Numbered from the stretch's first letter, positions 43,319-52,478 are shown. The stretch: 64,000 nt of DNA from Flectobacillus sp. BAB-3569 (GCF_002270355.1 NZ_NJFZ01000005.1:372001-436000), one strand, 5' to 3'. A program made the numbers and translations. Notes: a model not told the origin generated them from the letters alone.

Positions 43319-45112
43319 ATGTCATCCAATTCACAAATTGACTTTTTTCAAAAAAGACAGCAATATTTCGAGTCACTTCAAACACAAACACAAGCTCAAT
43401 ATAATCAATGGGCTGTAGCCCGTGCTATCTACTTTATCGCTTGGGGAAGCCTGTCTTATTGGGCATTCGAAGCATTATCTCCTTGGATTTTTTTAGGAAT
43501 TTTGGTTGTTGGTTTCGGGGTATTTCTTTGGATGATCAACAAGCATTTGGCTATTAAGGCACAAAAACTACGTTATCAACTCTTAACCAATCTTAATGAG
43601 GACGAAGCGCTCCGTTTGAAAGGTCAATTTGTAAGAACAGAAACAGGAGAGGGTTATGCACAAGCACAGCATTTTTATGCTTCAGATTTAGATATCTTTG
43701 GAAAGCATTCCATTTTCAAATTACTCAATCGCACTCGTACCTACACAGGTGCGGAGATATTGGCCACTTGGCTACAAAACCCAGCTAATCAGGCAACTAT
43801 TTCAACACGTCAAGAAAGCTCATCCGAGTTGAAAGACATGATTGATTGGCGACAGAATTTGGAAGTAGATGCTTGGCAAATCGAAGATGTACATCAGCCT
43901 ATTACTCCTATCTTAGAGTGGCTTCAACTAGCTCCGTTTGAGGTTTTAAAGCAAAAATCTTTACGATATTTGCTCTACTTACCCTATCTCAGTATTCCTG
44001 TGGTATTGGTCTGTATTTTAGATATTTTGCCATTACAATGGATTTTGGCGGTGTTTATTATTCATGGTTTTATTCTTAGAAAAGTCAGTGGATTGCTAGG
44101 GCTATATCTCGATAAAACCTCTTCGGTGGCTAATGTCCTAAAAGCCTATGCGAATTTGTGTAAAAGTATTGCAGTACCCGAATTTAAACATCCTCATTTA
44201 CAGAAACTACAAGCAGAAGTTAATCAAGCAACGGCTCATATTCAAGAATTGAGTGTTTTATTAGAAAGAATTGGCAATCGTCAAAATCCCATTTTTGCCC
44301 TCTCTGTCGGTATGTTGACACTATGGGATTTACGTTATTTTATTCATTTGGAAAATTGGCGAGCCAAACATCAAAATCATTTGGCACACTGGATTGCTAT
44401 TGTGAGCGAATTTGAAGCACTGAATAGTTTGGCTGGACATAGTTTTGCAAATCTTTCCCATATTATTCCCCAAATTTCTGATAAAGATTTTATCATCCAT
44501 GCTACACAATTGGGACACCCTTTAATTAAGGCCGAGAAACGTGTTTGTAATGATATTCAGATAGAAGGGCTAGGACAATGCGTGATTATCACTGGCTCGA
44601 ATATGTCTGGAAAAAGTACTTTTCAGCGTACAGTAGCCCTCAATACCATTTTGGCATTGGCTGGAAGTGTGGTATGTGCCCAACAATTTGAGTGTTCAGT
44701 GATGCAAGTATTTACTAGTATGCGTACTCAAGATTCTTTGGAAGAAGATACATCTTCATTCTATGCAGAACTCAAACGCTTAAAACAACTCATCGATTGG
44801 GTTAACGAAAAGCAAAGCTTACCGACTTTCTATTTCCTAGACGAAATCTTAAAAGGTACTAACTCCAAAGACCGTCATGATGGAGCAAAGGCCTTGATGC
44901 TTCAAATGCATCAAGCTCAAGCCTCAGGCTTTATTTCGACCCATGATGTTGATTTGGGGGATGAGTTTAGTGAAAAAGGATTTGTCAAGAACTTCAGTTT
45001 TTCGTCAGAAGTAAGAGAAGGGAAATTAGTTTTTGATTACACCCTCAAACAAGGAATTTGTAGAAGTTTCAACGCAAGTCAGCTGATGGCTCAGATTGGA
45101 ATAAAGATGTAA
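43319..45112 (+). CDS. Membrane-anchored MutS domain V-like ATPase
   Basis: A 597-residue protein with the ABC-type ATPase of MutS at the C-terminus: Walker A ITGSNMSGKSTFQRT near residue 425, signature-like MRTQDSLEEDTSSFYAE, Walker B FYFLDEILKGTNSKDRH and the STHD switch. The mismatch-recognition domains are absent. Instead, hydrophobic segments occur near 40-75 and 215-255. This family (a small MutS-related group common in Bacteroidota) is annotated as a DNA mismatch repair protein by similarity only; mismatch repair is not established, and the membrane helices argue against a classical role. It stands alone. Confidence 0.85.
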   Translation: MSSNSQIDFFQKRQQYFESLQTQTQAQYNQWAVARAIYFIAWGSLSYWAFEALSPWIFLGILVVGFGVFLWMINKHLAIKAQKLRYQLLTNLNEDEALRLKGQFVRTETGEGYAQAQHFYASDLDIFGKHSIFKLLNRTRTYTGAEILATWLQNPANQATISTRQESSSELKDMIDWRQNLEVDAWQIEDVHQPITPILEWLQLAPFEVLKQKSLRYLLYLPYLSIPVVLVCILDILPLQWILAVFIIHGFILRKVSGLLGLYLDKTSSVANVLKAYANLCKSIAVPEFKHPHLQKLQAEVNQATAHIQELSVLLERIGNRQNPIFALSVGMLTLWDLRYFIHLENWRAKHQNHLAHWIAIVSEFEALNSLAGHSFANLSHIIPQISDKDFIIHATQLGHPLIKAEKRVCNDIQIEGLGQCVIITGSNMSGKSTFQRTVALNTILALAGSVVCAQQFECSVMQVFTSMRTQDSLEEDTSSFYAELKRLKQLIDWVNEKQSLPTFYFLDEILKGTNSKDRHDGAKALMLQMHQAQASGFISTHDVDLGDEFSEKGFVKNFSFSSEVREGKLVFDYTLKQGICRSFNASQLMAQIGIKM

Positions 45113-45134
45113 GGAAAGGGTAAAATTAAATTGA

Positions 45135-45239
45135 TTTTACCCGCAATAGGTATTAAGCTATACGCCGTAAGCTAAAAGTTAAATAGTTTTTTTGATAGAA
45201 TTTAAGCATTTTTTGCCTAATGCCTTACAGCATAAAGGG
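45135..45239 (+). repeat. Dispersed repeat family E, copy E1
   Basis: It starts TTTTACCCGCAATAGG and contains TACGCCGTAAGCTAAAAG, then TTTTTTGCCTAATGCCTTAC and AGCATAAAGGG. The outer parts are inverted repeats of each other (palindromic). It matches 52831-52940 closely and 31037-31117 in reverse. Confidence 0.72.
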
Positions 45240-45272
45240 TATCTTTTTAGGGAAATGAGGAATAAAACTACT

Positions 45273-45310
45273 TTTATCAATCATAAATACGGCATTTTAT
45301 GATTGATAAA
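45273..45310. repeat. Perfect 15-bp hairpin in the same intergenic region
   Basis: TTTATCAATCATAAA (45273-45287) and its exact complement (45296-45310) flank an 8-base loop. AT-only stem without a GC core, so not a standard terminator. Confidence 0.6.
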
Positions 45311-45422
45311 TTCAGATTATATCAATCATCGGTGGATTATGGATAGACTAAATCTCATAAAAAGTCTTTGCTTTTCTATAGTTTGAGAAGTACAATTCCT
45401 TTCGAATTATCTTATTTCTATT

Positions 45423-45468
45423 CATCAAAAAAGGGGTCGGAAAATATTTCCCAACCCCTTTTTTGATG
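45423..45468. terminator. Bidirectional terminator hairpin in repeat G4
   Basis: CATCAAAAAAGGGGT (45423-45437) pairs perfectly with ACCCCTTTTTTGATG (45454-45468); an inner GG-AAAAT part pairs imperfectly. Confidence 0.75.
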
Positions 45469-45575
45469 CTATTATGATTGATTTTAACTCTGCATAAGAC
45501 GCAATCACTGCTTCTCTACAGGTACATTGAGATTGAAGAAATAATCACTCATTCTCTCAATCTCAATGCACTCAA
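45423..45575. repeat. Composite repeat, copy G4 (inverted relative to G1)
   Basis: The order is hairpin (45423-45468), AGACGCAAT-CACTGCTTCT segment (about 45497-45515), then an AATAATCACTCATTCTCTC tail reaching to the RND gene stop. It lies between convergent MutS-like and RND genes, as do all other copies. Confidence 0.75.
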
Positions 45576-45577
45576 TT

Positions 45578-48500
45578 TTACTCTACTGCTGGTTTCTTAC
45601 GGAAGTACTTGATACGAACTCGTTCGTTGATGTAGTACATACAAGGTACGATTACAAGTGTAAGTACTGTAGAGAAACTTAAACCGAAGATAATCGTCCA
45701 TGCCAAAATACCCCAGAATACCGCACTGTCGCCACCAAAAGCAATATGTGGATTGAATTCGGTAAACATCGTTACAAAGTCAATACTCAAACCTACAGCC
45801 AATGGTACTAGACCCAAGATAGCGGCAGAGGCTGTCAACAATACTGGAGTCAAACGTACGCTACCAGCTTCGATAATGGCTTCTTTCAATTCATATCCAC
45901 GACCTCGTAGTTCGTCGGTAAACTCTATGAGGAGGATACCGTTTTTCACTACAATACCCGCCAAGGCAATAATACCTACACCTGACATGATTACAGAGAA
46001 TGTCATTCCGAATATCATAAAGCCTAATAATACACCAATCAATGATAACAAGATAGTACCGAAAATGATGATTGGTTTTGAGATAGAGTTAAACTGAATT
46101 GTCAAAATCAAGAAGATTAGCAAAATAGCACCACCAAATGCAGTTCCTAGGAAGCTTGCAGTTTCGGCTTGCTCTTCTTGTTCACCACCCATTTTCACAG
46201 TATAACCACTCGGAATTTCTATATCCTTAATCAAATCATTGATTTGAGCAACAATTTGGTTGGCATTATAACCTGCTACTACATCCGAACCAAGTGTTAC
46301 AACACGTTGCTGATTCTTACGGTTGATTTGACTAAAGGTAGTCGAATAACTAATCGTTGCAATAGAGTTTAATGGAACTTGGCGCAAAACACCTCCCATA
46401 GTCATATCACGATAGGTGATGTTCAAGCTCAAAAGTTTCTCGATTTGATTACGGTCACTTTGTTTGATGCGCAATTGGATTGGATACTCGTCTTTATCAT
46501 CACGGAATTTTGAAATCTCTGAACCAAATAATGCTGTACGAATCGCCAAGGCTACTTGTGAAGAAGAAATCCCTTCTCTTTGAGCTTTTTGCTTATCAAC
46601 ATCAACGATGATTTCAGGCTTGTTGGTAATCAAATCACTTTTTAGTTCATCAATACCTTTGATCCCTGACTTTTCAATTCTTTCTTTAACGTCTTTTTCA
46701 AGTTTTTGTAAAACCGTAAAGTCATCCCCTGCAATTTCAATAGCAATAGGCTTACCCGTTGGAGGTCCATTACGTTCTCTTTCTACAGAAATTTCACTGC
46801 CAGGGATAGGAGATTTCTTAAGTTCCTCACGAATTTCCTGTAAGATACTTTCAGAAGAAATCTCTCCACGTTCTGTCTTTTTCACAAATGCTACCGTCAC
46901 TTTTGATTTTTGTGGAGTAGCCGAACGGTCTGGGTTTGTTGGGTCACCTGCGTTTTTACCGACGTTCGAGATTACCGAGTTAACAGCAATCTCGGCTTTG
47001 TTTTTCTTGATAATATTAAATACTCTTTTCTCAATAATTTTCGTGATAGAGTCAGTTTTACGAGCATCTGTACCTACAGGCATCACGTTGTAGATATACA
47101 CATAATCAGGGTCGCCACTCGGGAAGAAAATCACCTTAGGTTGTACAATACCCATCATGATGAATGTAAATACTAGTAGACCAAATGTTGCAATTACTAC
47201 ACCAATCGGACGTTTGCCATGAATCACCCAAGCTACTACTGCACGATAGCGATTTTTGAACGCAGGAAGTGCTGTTTCTTGGAAAGGCACGATGATTTTT
47301 GGCGATAAAATAAAGTGGTTGAAAAGGTATAACGCAAGGATAAACACAAACAAGTTACCAAGTCCGAAGTTGATGAAATAACCTACTACCGCCAACAATC
47401 CCATAACAATTAGAGGCTTTTGCAAAGACTTGATACCTTCTACGTGGTGTGTTTCTTCGTCGTGACGTTTCATGAATGATACCGCAAAAACAGGGTTCAT
47501 TACATAAGCAACCAACAAGGAAGCAAACAACGTGTAAATCAAAGTAATAGGTAAGAATTTCATAAACTCACCTACAATACCTGGCCAAAACAACAACGGT
47601 ACAAACGGAGCAATCGTAGTAAGCGTACCTGACAATACTGGTAAGAATACCTCTGATGCCGCTAATTTTACGGCTTCAACAATGCTCAACTTGCGGAACT
47701 GATTAAAGATACGGTGAGAGTTTTCGATTACCACAATGGCATCGTCTACCACAATACCCAAACCTAGTAAGAAAGCAAATAATACAATCGTATTGAGCGT
47801 AAAGCCTGAGAAGTACAAAGGAATAAAGGCGATCAATGCTGATAATGGTACCGACAAGCCCACAAAGATGGCATCGCGCACACCCATGAAGAACATTAAT
47901 ACAAATACTACAAATAAAAAGCCTAGAATTACGGTATTTACCAAGTCATCAATATCAGATTTAGTACGTTCTGAGGTATCGGCAGTGATTTGTACTTTTA
48001 CGCCTTGAGGCAAACGAGTTTCTTCGTATTTGTCCAAAATCTTTTCAATCTGCTCAGAAGCCGAAATCAGGTTGGCTCCACTACGCTTAATTACGTTGAG
48101 TGTAATAACCGAACGGTTGTCTAAGCGTGCAAAATCTTGACGCTCTTCATGACTATCTATAACCTCTGCTACATCACCCAAACGAATCATCGCACCCGAA
48201 GACGAACGCAACATAATGTTGGCGATTTGGTCAACTGATTTGAACTCACCTTTTACACGAAGCGTACGACGTACTCCATCGACATTGAGGTCACCACCCG
48301 AAATGTTAATGTTTTCCCCCTGAACGGCCATTTGAATATCTGTAAAAGATAATCCTGAAGCCTGAGCTTTGTATAAGTCTAGGTTGATTTGGATTTCACG
48401 GTTCAAAGCCCCAACGATATCAACACGGGTAATTTCTGGTAAACCTTCAATCAAGTCTTGTAACTCTTCAGCGTATTCTTTGAGTTTTCCTAAAGGATAA

Positions 48501-48994
48501 TTACCCGCCAAGTTGATGTTCATAATCGGGAATTCCGAGAAGTTTACATCTTGTGCTGTTGGTCCTGAATCTAGCTTTTGAGGTAAATCTTTTTTGGATT
48601 TATCTACTGCATCACGCACACGCTGTAAGGCATCTTCAACCTTTACATTCGGATTAAATTCAATCAAAATAACCGAAACATCTTGCAAGGCATTTGATTT
48701 GATACGTTTTACCCCTTGAATCGTCTTTAGTTGCTTTTCAATAGGCTTGTTGATTACGTTTTCAATATCCGCAGGCGTTGTACCAAAATAGACCGTTTGC
48801 ACATAAATCTGAGGTACTTTAATGTCTGGAAATTGTTCTTTGGGAAGGCTTCCGTAGATACCTAAACCCGCCAAAAACACCATAAAGGTGAAAAGGTAAA
48901 CGGTGGTTTGATTGGAGGCAAGCCATCCAATCATATTATAGATTCCACCACTACCATGAGGTAATTCTTGTATATCTTTTTCTTGATTTTCCAT
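45578..48994 (-). CDS. RND efflux transporter permease
   Basis: The start at ATG 48994 (MENQEKDIQELPHG) gives 1,138 residues; an upstream start would add 18 unlikely residues. The resistance-nodulation-division fold is evident: a first helix near 30-50, large periplasmic loop (VQTVYFGTTPADIENVINKP), a block of helices with GLGIVVDDAIVVIENSHRIF (proton-relay Asp pair), the second loop, and the last block with GIIALAGIVVKNGILLIEF. It pumps drugs or other small molecules out across the envelope together with the adaptor and TolC-like genes. It is last in the tetR-tolC-adaptor-permease operon; its stop abuts repeat G4. Confidence 0.94.
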   Translation of the reverse strand: MENQEKDIQELPHGSGGIYNMIGWLASNQTTVYLFTFMVFLAGLGIYGSLPKEQFPDIKVPQIYVQTVYFGTTPADIENVINKPIEKQLKTIQGVKRIKSNALQDVSVILIEFNPNVKVEDALQRVRDAVDKSKKDLPQKLDSGPTAQDVNFSEFPIMNINLAGNYPLGKLKEYAEELQDLIEGLPEITRVDIVGALNREIQINLDLYKAQASGLSFTDIQMAVQGENINISGGDLNVDGVRRTLRVKGEFKSVDQIANIMLRSSSGAMIRLGDVAEVIDSHEERQDFARLDNRSVITLNVIKRSGANLISASEQIEKILDKYEETRLPQGVKVQITADTSERTKSDIDDLVNTVILGFLFVVFVLMFFMGVRDAIFVGLSVPLSALIAFIPLYFSGFTLNTIVLFAFLLGLGIVVDDAIVVIENSHRIFNQFRKLSIVEAVKLAASEVFLPVLSGTLTTIAPFVPLLFWPGIVGEFMKFLPITLIYTLFASLLVAYVMNPVFAVSFMKRHDEETHHVEGIKSLQKPLIVMGLLAVVGYFINFGLGNLFVFILALYLFNHFILSPKIIVPFQETALPAFKNRYRAVVAWVIHGKRPIGVVIATFGLLVFTFIMMGIVQPKVIFFPSGDPDYVYIYNVMPVGTDARKTDSITKIIEKRVFNIIKKNKAEIAVNSVISNVGKNAGDPTNPDRSATPQKSKVTVAFVKKTERGEISSESILQEIREELKKSPIPGSEISVERERNGPPTGKPIAIEIAGDDFTVLQKLEKDVKERIEKSGIKGIDELKSDLITNKPEIIVDVDKQKAQREGISSSQVALAIRTALFGSEISKFRDDKDEYPIQLRIKQSDRNQIEKLLSLNITYRDMTMGGVLRQVPLNSIATISYSTTFSQINRKNQQRVVTLGSDVVAGYNANQIVAQINDLIKDIEIPSGYTVKMGGEQEEQAETASFLGTAFGGAILLIFLILTIQFNSISKPIIIFGTILLSLIGVLLGFMIFGMTFSVIMSGVGIIALAGIVVKNGILLIEFTDELRGRGYELKEAIIEAGSVRLTPVLLTASAAILGLVPLAVGLSIDFVTMFTEFNPHIAFGGDSAVFWGILAWTIIFGLSFSTVLTLVIVPCMYYINERVRIKYFRKKPAVE

Positions 48995-49142
48995 TTTAAT
49001 AGAGATAGTTATACAGCCATTGGCTTTAATGCTATGGTCTGTTGGCAAGTGTTTCTTGCCTATTTATCCTTAGAAATGATGCGATTGAAATTGGATTGTG
49101 GAAAAACAATAAGTTATCCACAATCCAAATACTTCATGTGGA

Positions 49143-50258
49143 TTAGTAACTCAAAGGAGTTCCATCTACTAAGTCTTGGTATCCTTGCGTAATCAAAAGT
49201 TCACCAGCCGAAAGTCCTTCAAGGATTTCGATATTACCATTATAACTCAAACCCGTTTTTACTTTACGACCACGTGCTACTTTTTTACCATTTTCGGTAA
49301 CAGCTACATAAACGATATCGCCTAATTCGGTATTCTGAATTAAGTTTTGAAGAATTACAATAGAATTAGCTTTTGACAAGTCATTGATAGTCAGGATAGC
49401 TACTTGGTTTGGCTTTAATTGACCACCCAAGTTTGGTACTTTAGCTTCTACGCCAAAAGTTCTTGAAACTGGATCAACTAGGGCGTCAACCACACCTACT
49501 TTTGTATTCAATTCCTTGTTAATATCTGGGAATTTCACATTTAGGGCATCACCACGTTTTACAGAGCCCAAATAAGTATCTGCTACTTTACCTACAACTT
49601 TCAAATTACCTACATTTACTAATTGGAAAATAGGTTGTCCTGGCATACCCATTTCACCTACCTTTTGGCGAACCACTTCAACCGTTCCAGCGATTGGCGC
49701 ATATACTTTGGTCATTGCCAATTGGGCTTCCATTGTTACAATACGTTTTTCAAGTGCTTCTTTATTTGCTTTTGCTTGTAGGTATTGTACCTCTGTACCT
49801 ATTTGTTGATCCCAAAGTGCTTTTTGTTTGTTGAAAAGCGTAACGGCTAAGTCTAGTTGTTGCTTGATTTCAGCCATTGACTGTTTCAAAACGGTATTGT
49901 CGACAGTAGCCACCAATTGACCTTTTTTCACAGCTTGTCCAACAGTTACTAAAACGCTTGTGAGTTGTCCACTCATTTGTGGAGTAACTTGCACGATATT
50001 TTCAGAGCTTACCAAACCTTGAACTTCAACAAAGTGCTTGAAGCTCTGTGCTTGAATTGGGCTTACAGATACTGCTACGATTTTTTGTTCTTCTTTTTTC
50101 TCTGTTTTACCTAATTCTTTTTCTAAGCCTTTGATTTTGGTTTCAATTTCTTGTTTTTGAGCTTTTAGGGCTTCTAGCTCGGCTTTTTTATCAGTTGATT
50201 TATTGCAGGCTGCCAATAAAAATAAGGCAGAGGCTATTGCTAAGTATTGCTTTTTCAT
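49143..50258 (-). CDS. RND efflux periplasmic adaptor lipoprotein
   Basis: A 371-residue membrane fusion protein. The signal peptide ends in the lipobox LLAAC (MKKQYLAIASALFLLAACNK), so it is lipid-anchored. A coiled coil near 25-55 (KAELEALKAQKQEIETKIKG) precedes a split lipoyl domain (LTSVLVTVGQAVKKGQLVAT and VYAPIAGTVEVVRQKVGEMG), a helical hairpin between the halves, and beta-barrel/membrane-proximal domains. It joins the RND pump to the outer-membrane channel. It lies 32 bases downstream of the TolC-like gene. Confidence 0.93.
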   Translation of the reverse strand: MKKQYLAIASALFLLAACNKSTDKKAELEALKAQKQEIETKIKGLEKELGKTEKKEEQKIVAVSVSPIQAQSFKHFVEVQGLVSSENIVQVTPQMSGQLTSVLVTVGQAVKKGQLVATVDNTVLKQSMAEIKQQLDLAVTLFNKQKALWDQQIGTEVQYLQAKANKEALEKRIVTMEAQLAMTKVYAPIAGTVEVVRQKVGEMGMPGQPIFQLVNVGNLKVVGKVADTYLGSVKRGDALNVKFPDINKELNTKVGVVDALVDPVSRTFGVEAKVPNLGGQLKPNQVAILTINDLSKANSIVILQNLIQNTELGDIVYVAVTENGKKVARGRKVKTGLSYNGNIEILEGLSAGELLITQGYQDLVDGTPLSY

Positions 50259-50290
50259 TATTTCTTTTTTGCGATTTTTAGTATTAGGGA

Positions 50291-51454
50291 TTATTCTACA
50301 AATAACTTGCCTTTAGCTTTGTCAAGATCAACTTTAGCAATTAGGACGTTATATAAAGTAGCAAAATAATTGTTTTGAGCTTCTTTGTATGATGATTCAG
50401 CATTGACTAATTCTAAGTTAGTACCAACACCTTGTTCATATTTGATTTTAGTCACACGAACAACTTCTTTGGCCAAATCCATATTATGCTTTTGTTCCTG
50501 AAGGGTTTCGTAGGCATTTTTCAAGGTAATTTGACCTTGTTTTACCTGTAAGTCAATACTGTTTTGCAAGAAGTTAAAGTTTTCTTTGATCTTCTGTACA
50601 CTATTAGCAGCTTGAATAATTTTGTATTTTTTTGCGAAACCATCAAAGATTGGCACTTGGATAGAGAAGCCAACTGTAGCGGCGTTAAACCAAGGTTTTG
50701 TAAGTAAATCGCCAAATTGTGGACGACCCGTCGAATAGCCATACGTACTTGTAAGGAATACTTTTGGCAAATAGCCTGCTTTTTGGTTTTTCAAATCTAG
50801 CTGAGCCAAACGATCTTGTGTTTGCAACATCGAATATTCTATACGGTCGCCATATTGAAAAGGAGTTTCGTTTTCTGGTAAAAACTCATTTAGGTTGACA
50901 CTGCTCAATTTTTCGGTAACTACCACGGGTTCAGTTAGGGGTAATCCCATCTGAAATTTGAGCAAGTTGTAACTCAATTCTTGCAAACGTTCTACATTTT
51001 TGTACTCTATTGAAAGATTATTCTTTTGTACCTCTAAACGTTGTACGTCAAGTCTTTCAACGAATCCTTGAAGATTTAATGCTTTGGTTTGATTGAAAAG
51101 AGAATCAAGGCGACCCATATTGAGCTTAAGAATTTCTAAACGCTCTTCATTGACAAGAATGCCATAATAGGCCTTCGTAACATTTTCAGCAATTTGCTGT
51201 TTGGTTTGCGTAAGTGACTTGGCCGACAATTCCTTATAAACATCTGCAGCTTTTAAGCCTAAGGTATACGAGCCGTCAAATAGTAACTGGCTCAAGCTTG
51301 CAACGGCATTACCACTGTTACGAACACCAAACTCTGCTGCTACAACATCGCCGTCTTTAGCATTTGGGTCAAATGTTTTGGCTGGAATAAAAACCCTTTG
51401 GATGATAAAGTTGTTGGTGTAACCAATGTTTGCGTTTACTTGTGGCAATCCCAT
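50291..51454 (-). CDS. TolC family outer-membrane efflux channel, main part (5' frameshifted)
   Basis: The long helical barrel/hairpin repeats of TolC (ENVTKAYYGILVNEERLEIL, NAYETLQEQKHNMDLAKEVV, KIKYEQGVGTNLELVNAESS) fill this frame. Its apparent start (MGLPQVNANIGYTNNF) is internal: the signal peptide and first helix are encoded just upstream (51511-51639) in another frame. Inserting one A in the A5 run (T5 at 51525-51529, plus strand) fuses them as ...AVKNHSNVKTAQLDVLNA.... The complete protein would have about 449 residues, standard for the family. It provides the exit duct for the adjacent RND pump. Confidence 0.9.
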   Translation of the reverse strand: MGLPQVNANIGYTNNFIIQRVFIPAKTFDPNAKDGDVVAAEFGVRNSGNAVASLSQLLFDGSYTLGLKAADVYKELSAKSLTQTKQQIAENVTKAYYGILVNEERLEILKLNMGRLDSLFNQTKALNLQGFVERLDVQRLEVQKNNLSIEYKNVERLQELSYNLLKFQMGLPLTEPVVVTEKLSSVNLNEFLPENETPFQYGDRIEYSMLQTQDRLAQLDLKNQKAGYLPKVFLTSTYGYSTGRPQFGDLLTKPWFNAATVGFSIQVPIFDGFAKKYKIIQAANSVQKIKENFNFLQNSIDLQVKQGQITLKNAYETLQEQKHNMDLAKEVVRVTKIKYEQGVGTNLELVNAESSYKEAQNNYFATLYNVLIAKVDLDKAKGKLFVE

Positions 51455-51510
51455 TGCTTTGATTTCATTTACCTTAGCACTGGCATTTAATACATCAAGT
51501 TGTGCGGTTT

Positions 51511-51639
51511 TTACATTCGAATGGTTTTTACTGCATAATCTATCGCTTCCTTGAGTGTGTAGCTTTGTTGGGCACGAGCTACCACCGAAGTAAGCAATAT
51601 ACTGAAAGTCAGTAAGCTACTTTTAAGTTTAGTTTTCAT
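51511..51639 (-). pseudogene. N-terminal signal peptide fragment of the TolC-like gene
   Basis: From ATG 51639: a signal peptide (MKTKLKSSLLTFSILLTSVV, cleavage after ARAQ) then SYTLKEAIDYAVK, the typical first helix of TolC proteins, ending TIRM-stop. The next frame carries the rest of the channel. A single missing A at 51525-51529 explains the break. Confidence 0.82.
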
Positions 51640-51742
51640 TTTTGACTAGATAATTAGTAAAATTTTAAAGAACATATATGCTACGGGTATCTGTTAAAGA
51701 AAGATTGCCAATGTGCCTGAGGTAAAGGATAGCAATCTCTCA

Positions 51743-52345
51743 TTAACTCAATAGATTGAGATAGTTATTATACATTTTGAGACCTTCGTCTGACAAAACA
51801 CCTCTAATAAAATGGTCAATCAAGGCGATTTGAACTTCAATAAACGAAAATCTATCAGGTGGAAAAACTTGCATATCAAATGCAATAAAAATTGATTCTA
51901 AGTGTATTTTGGCTATAATTTCTACTTTGATTTCTGGTCTAAACAACCCGTCAGAGATACCTTTTTCAAGGTCTCTAATCATTTGAGTCAGAATAAAATT
52001 CTGCTTATGCTCCATAAACAAATTCCAAGCACGAGGGTGATATTTCTTGATGTCATAAAGCATCGTCGGATTGATTTCACAAAACGATTTCTTCAGCATT
52101 TCAATCGTTTTAACCATTTTTTCGACCACATTCTTCGAAGCGTCATTCATGCTTTGGAACTCACACTTATCTTCTTCTAATTGATGTACTGCAACCTGAA
52201 AAACTATCTCGTCTTTATCTGAAAAATGTTGATAAATGGTTTTTTTAGAAATCCCCAACTCTTTGGCAATGTCGTCCATCGTTATAGACTTTACCCCATA
52301 ACGCATAAACAAACGACCGCTAGTTTCAATAATTCTTTCCTTCAT
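51743..52345 (-). CDS. TetR/AcrR family repressor of the efflux operon
   Basis: A 200-residue regulator. The N-terminal helix-turn-helix is typical (RIIETSGRLFMRYGVKSITM, DDIAKELGISKKTIYQHFSD), and the C-terminal helical domain (60-200) would bind a ligand. It is first in the operon with the TolC-like channel, adaptor and RND pump, which strongly suggests it controls pump expression. Upstream lie two inverted repeats with the same 8-10-8 layout overlapping a consensus promoter, so autorepression is predicted, relieved by a pump substrate. Confidence 0.92.
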   Translation of the reverse strand: MKERIIETSGRLFMRYGVKSITMDDIAKELGISKKTIYQHFSDKDEIVFQVAVHQLEEDKCEFQSMNDASKNVVEKMVKTIEMLKKSFCEINPTMLYDIKKYHPRAWNLFMEHKQNFILTQMIRDLEKGISDGLFRPEIKVEIIAKIHLESIFIAFDMQVFPPDRFSFIEVQIALIDHFIRGVLSDEGLKMYNNYLNLLS

Positions 52346-52410
52346 TTCTAATATGTAAAATTGCTAATGACCTGATTATATGGTAGGTTTTGCAAGTTTA
52401 TCAGAGGTTG

Positions 52411-52436
52411 GAAACTTTCACGTTCTGCAAAGTTTC
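52411..52436. promoter_or_regulatory. Operator 1 for the TetR regulator
   Basis: GAAACTTT-N10-AAAGTTTC, a perfect 8-10-8 inverted repeat just downstream of the -7 element, covering the predicted transcription start of the tetR operon. Confidence 0.65.
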
Positions 52437-52442
52437 TGAAGG

Positions 52443-52473
52443 CAAAACTATGGAAACTTTAAAAAGGTTCAAA
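52443..52473 (-). promoter_or_regulatory. Promoter of the tetR-tolC-adaptor-RND operon
   Basis: On the minus strand TTTG (52470-52473), a 19-base spacer, and TAGTTTTG (52443-52450) match the Bacteroidota consensus exactly. It lies about 100 bases before the tetR start. Confidence 0.75.
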
Positions 52474-52478
52474 GTTTT
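52453..52478. promoter_or_regulatory. Operator 2 for the TetR regulator
   Basis: GAAACTTT-N10-AAAGTTTT, the same layout as operator 1 with one arm base changed. It overlaps the -33 box and the spacer. Its start is 42 bases from that of operator 1, four helical turns, so both face the same side of the DNA. Confidence 0.65.

Noticed and set aside
43319-45112. Canonical MutS mismatch repair gene
   Set aside because: Only the ATPase domain is present; mismatch-recognition domains are missing and hydrophobic segments replace them.
45753-48008. Long open frames opposite the RND permease gene
   Set aside because: They are antisense shadows of a strongly conserved gene, lack plausible starts and encode low-quality sequence.
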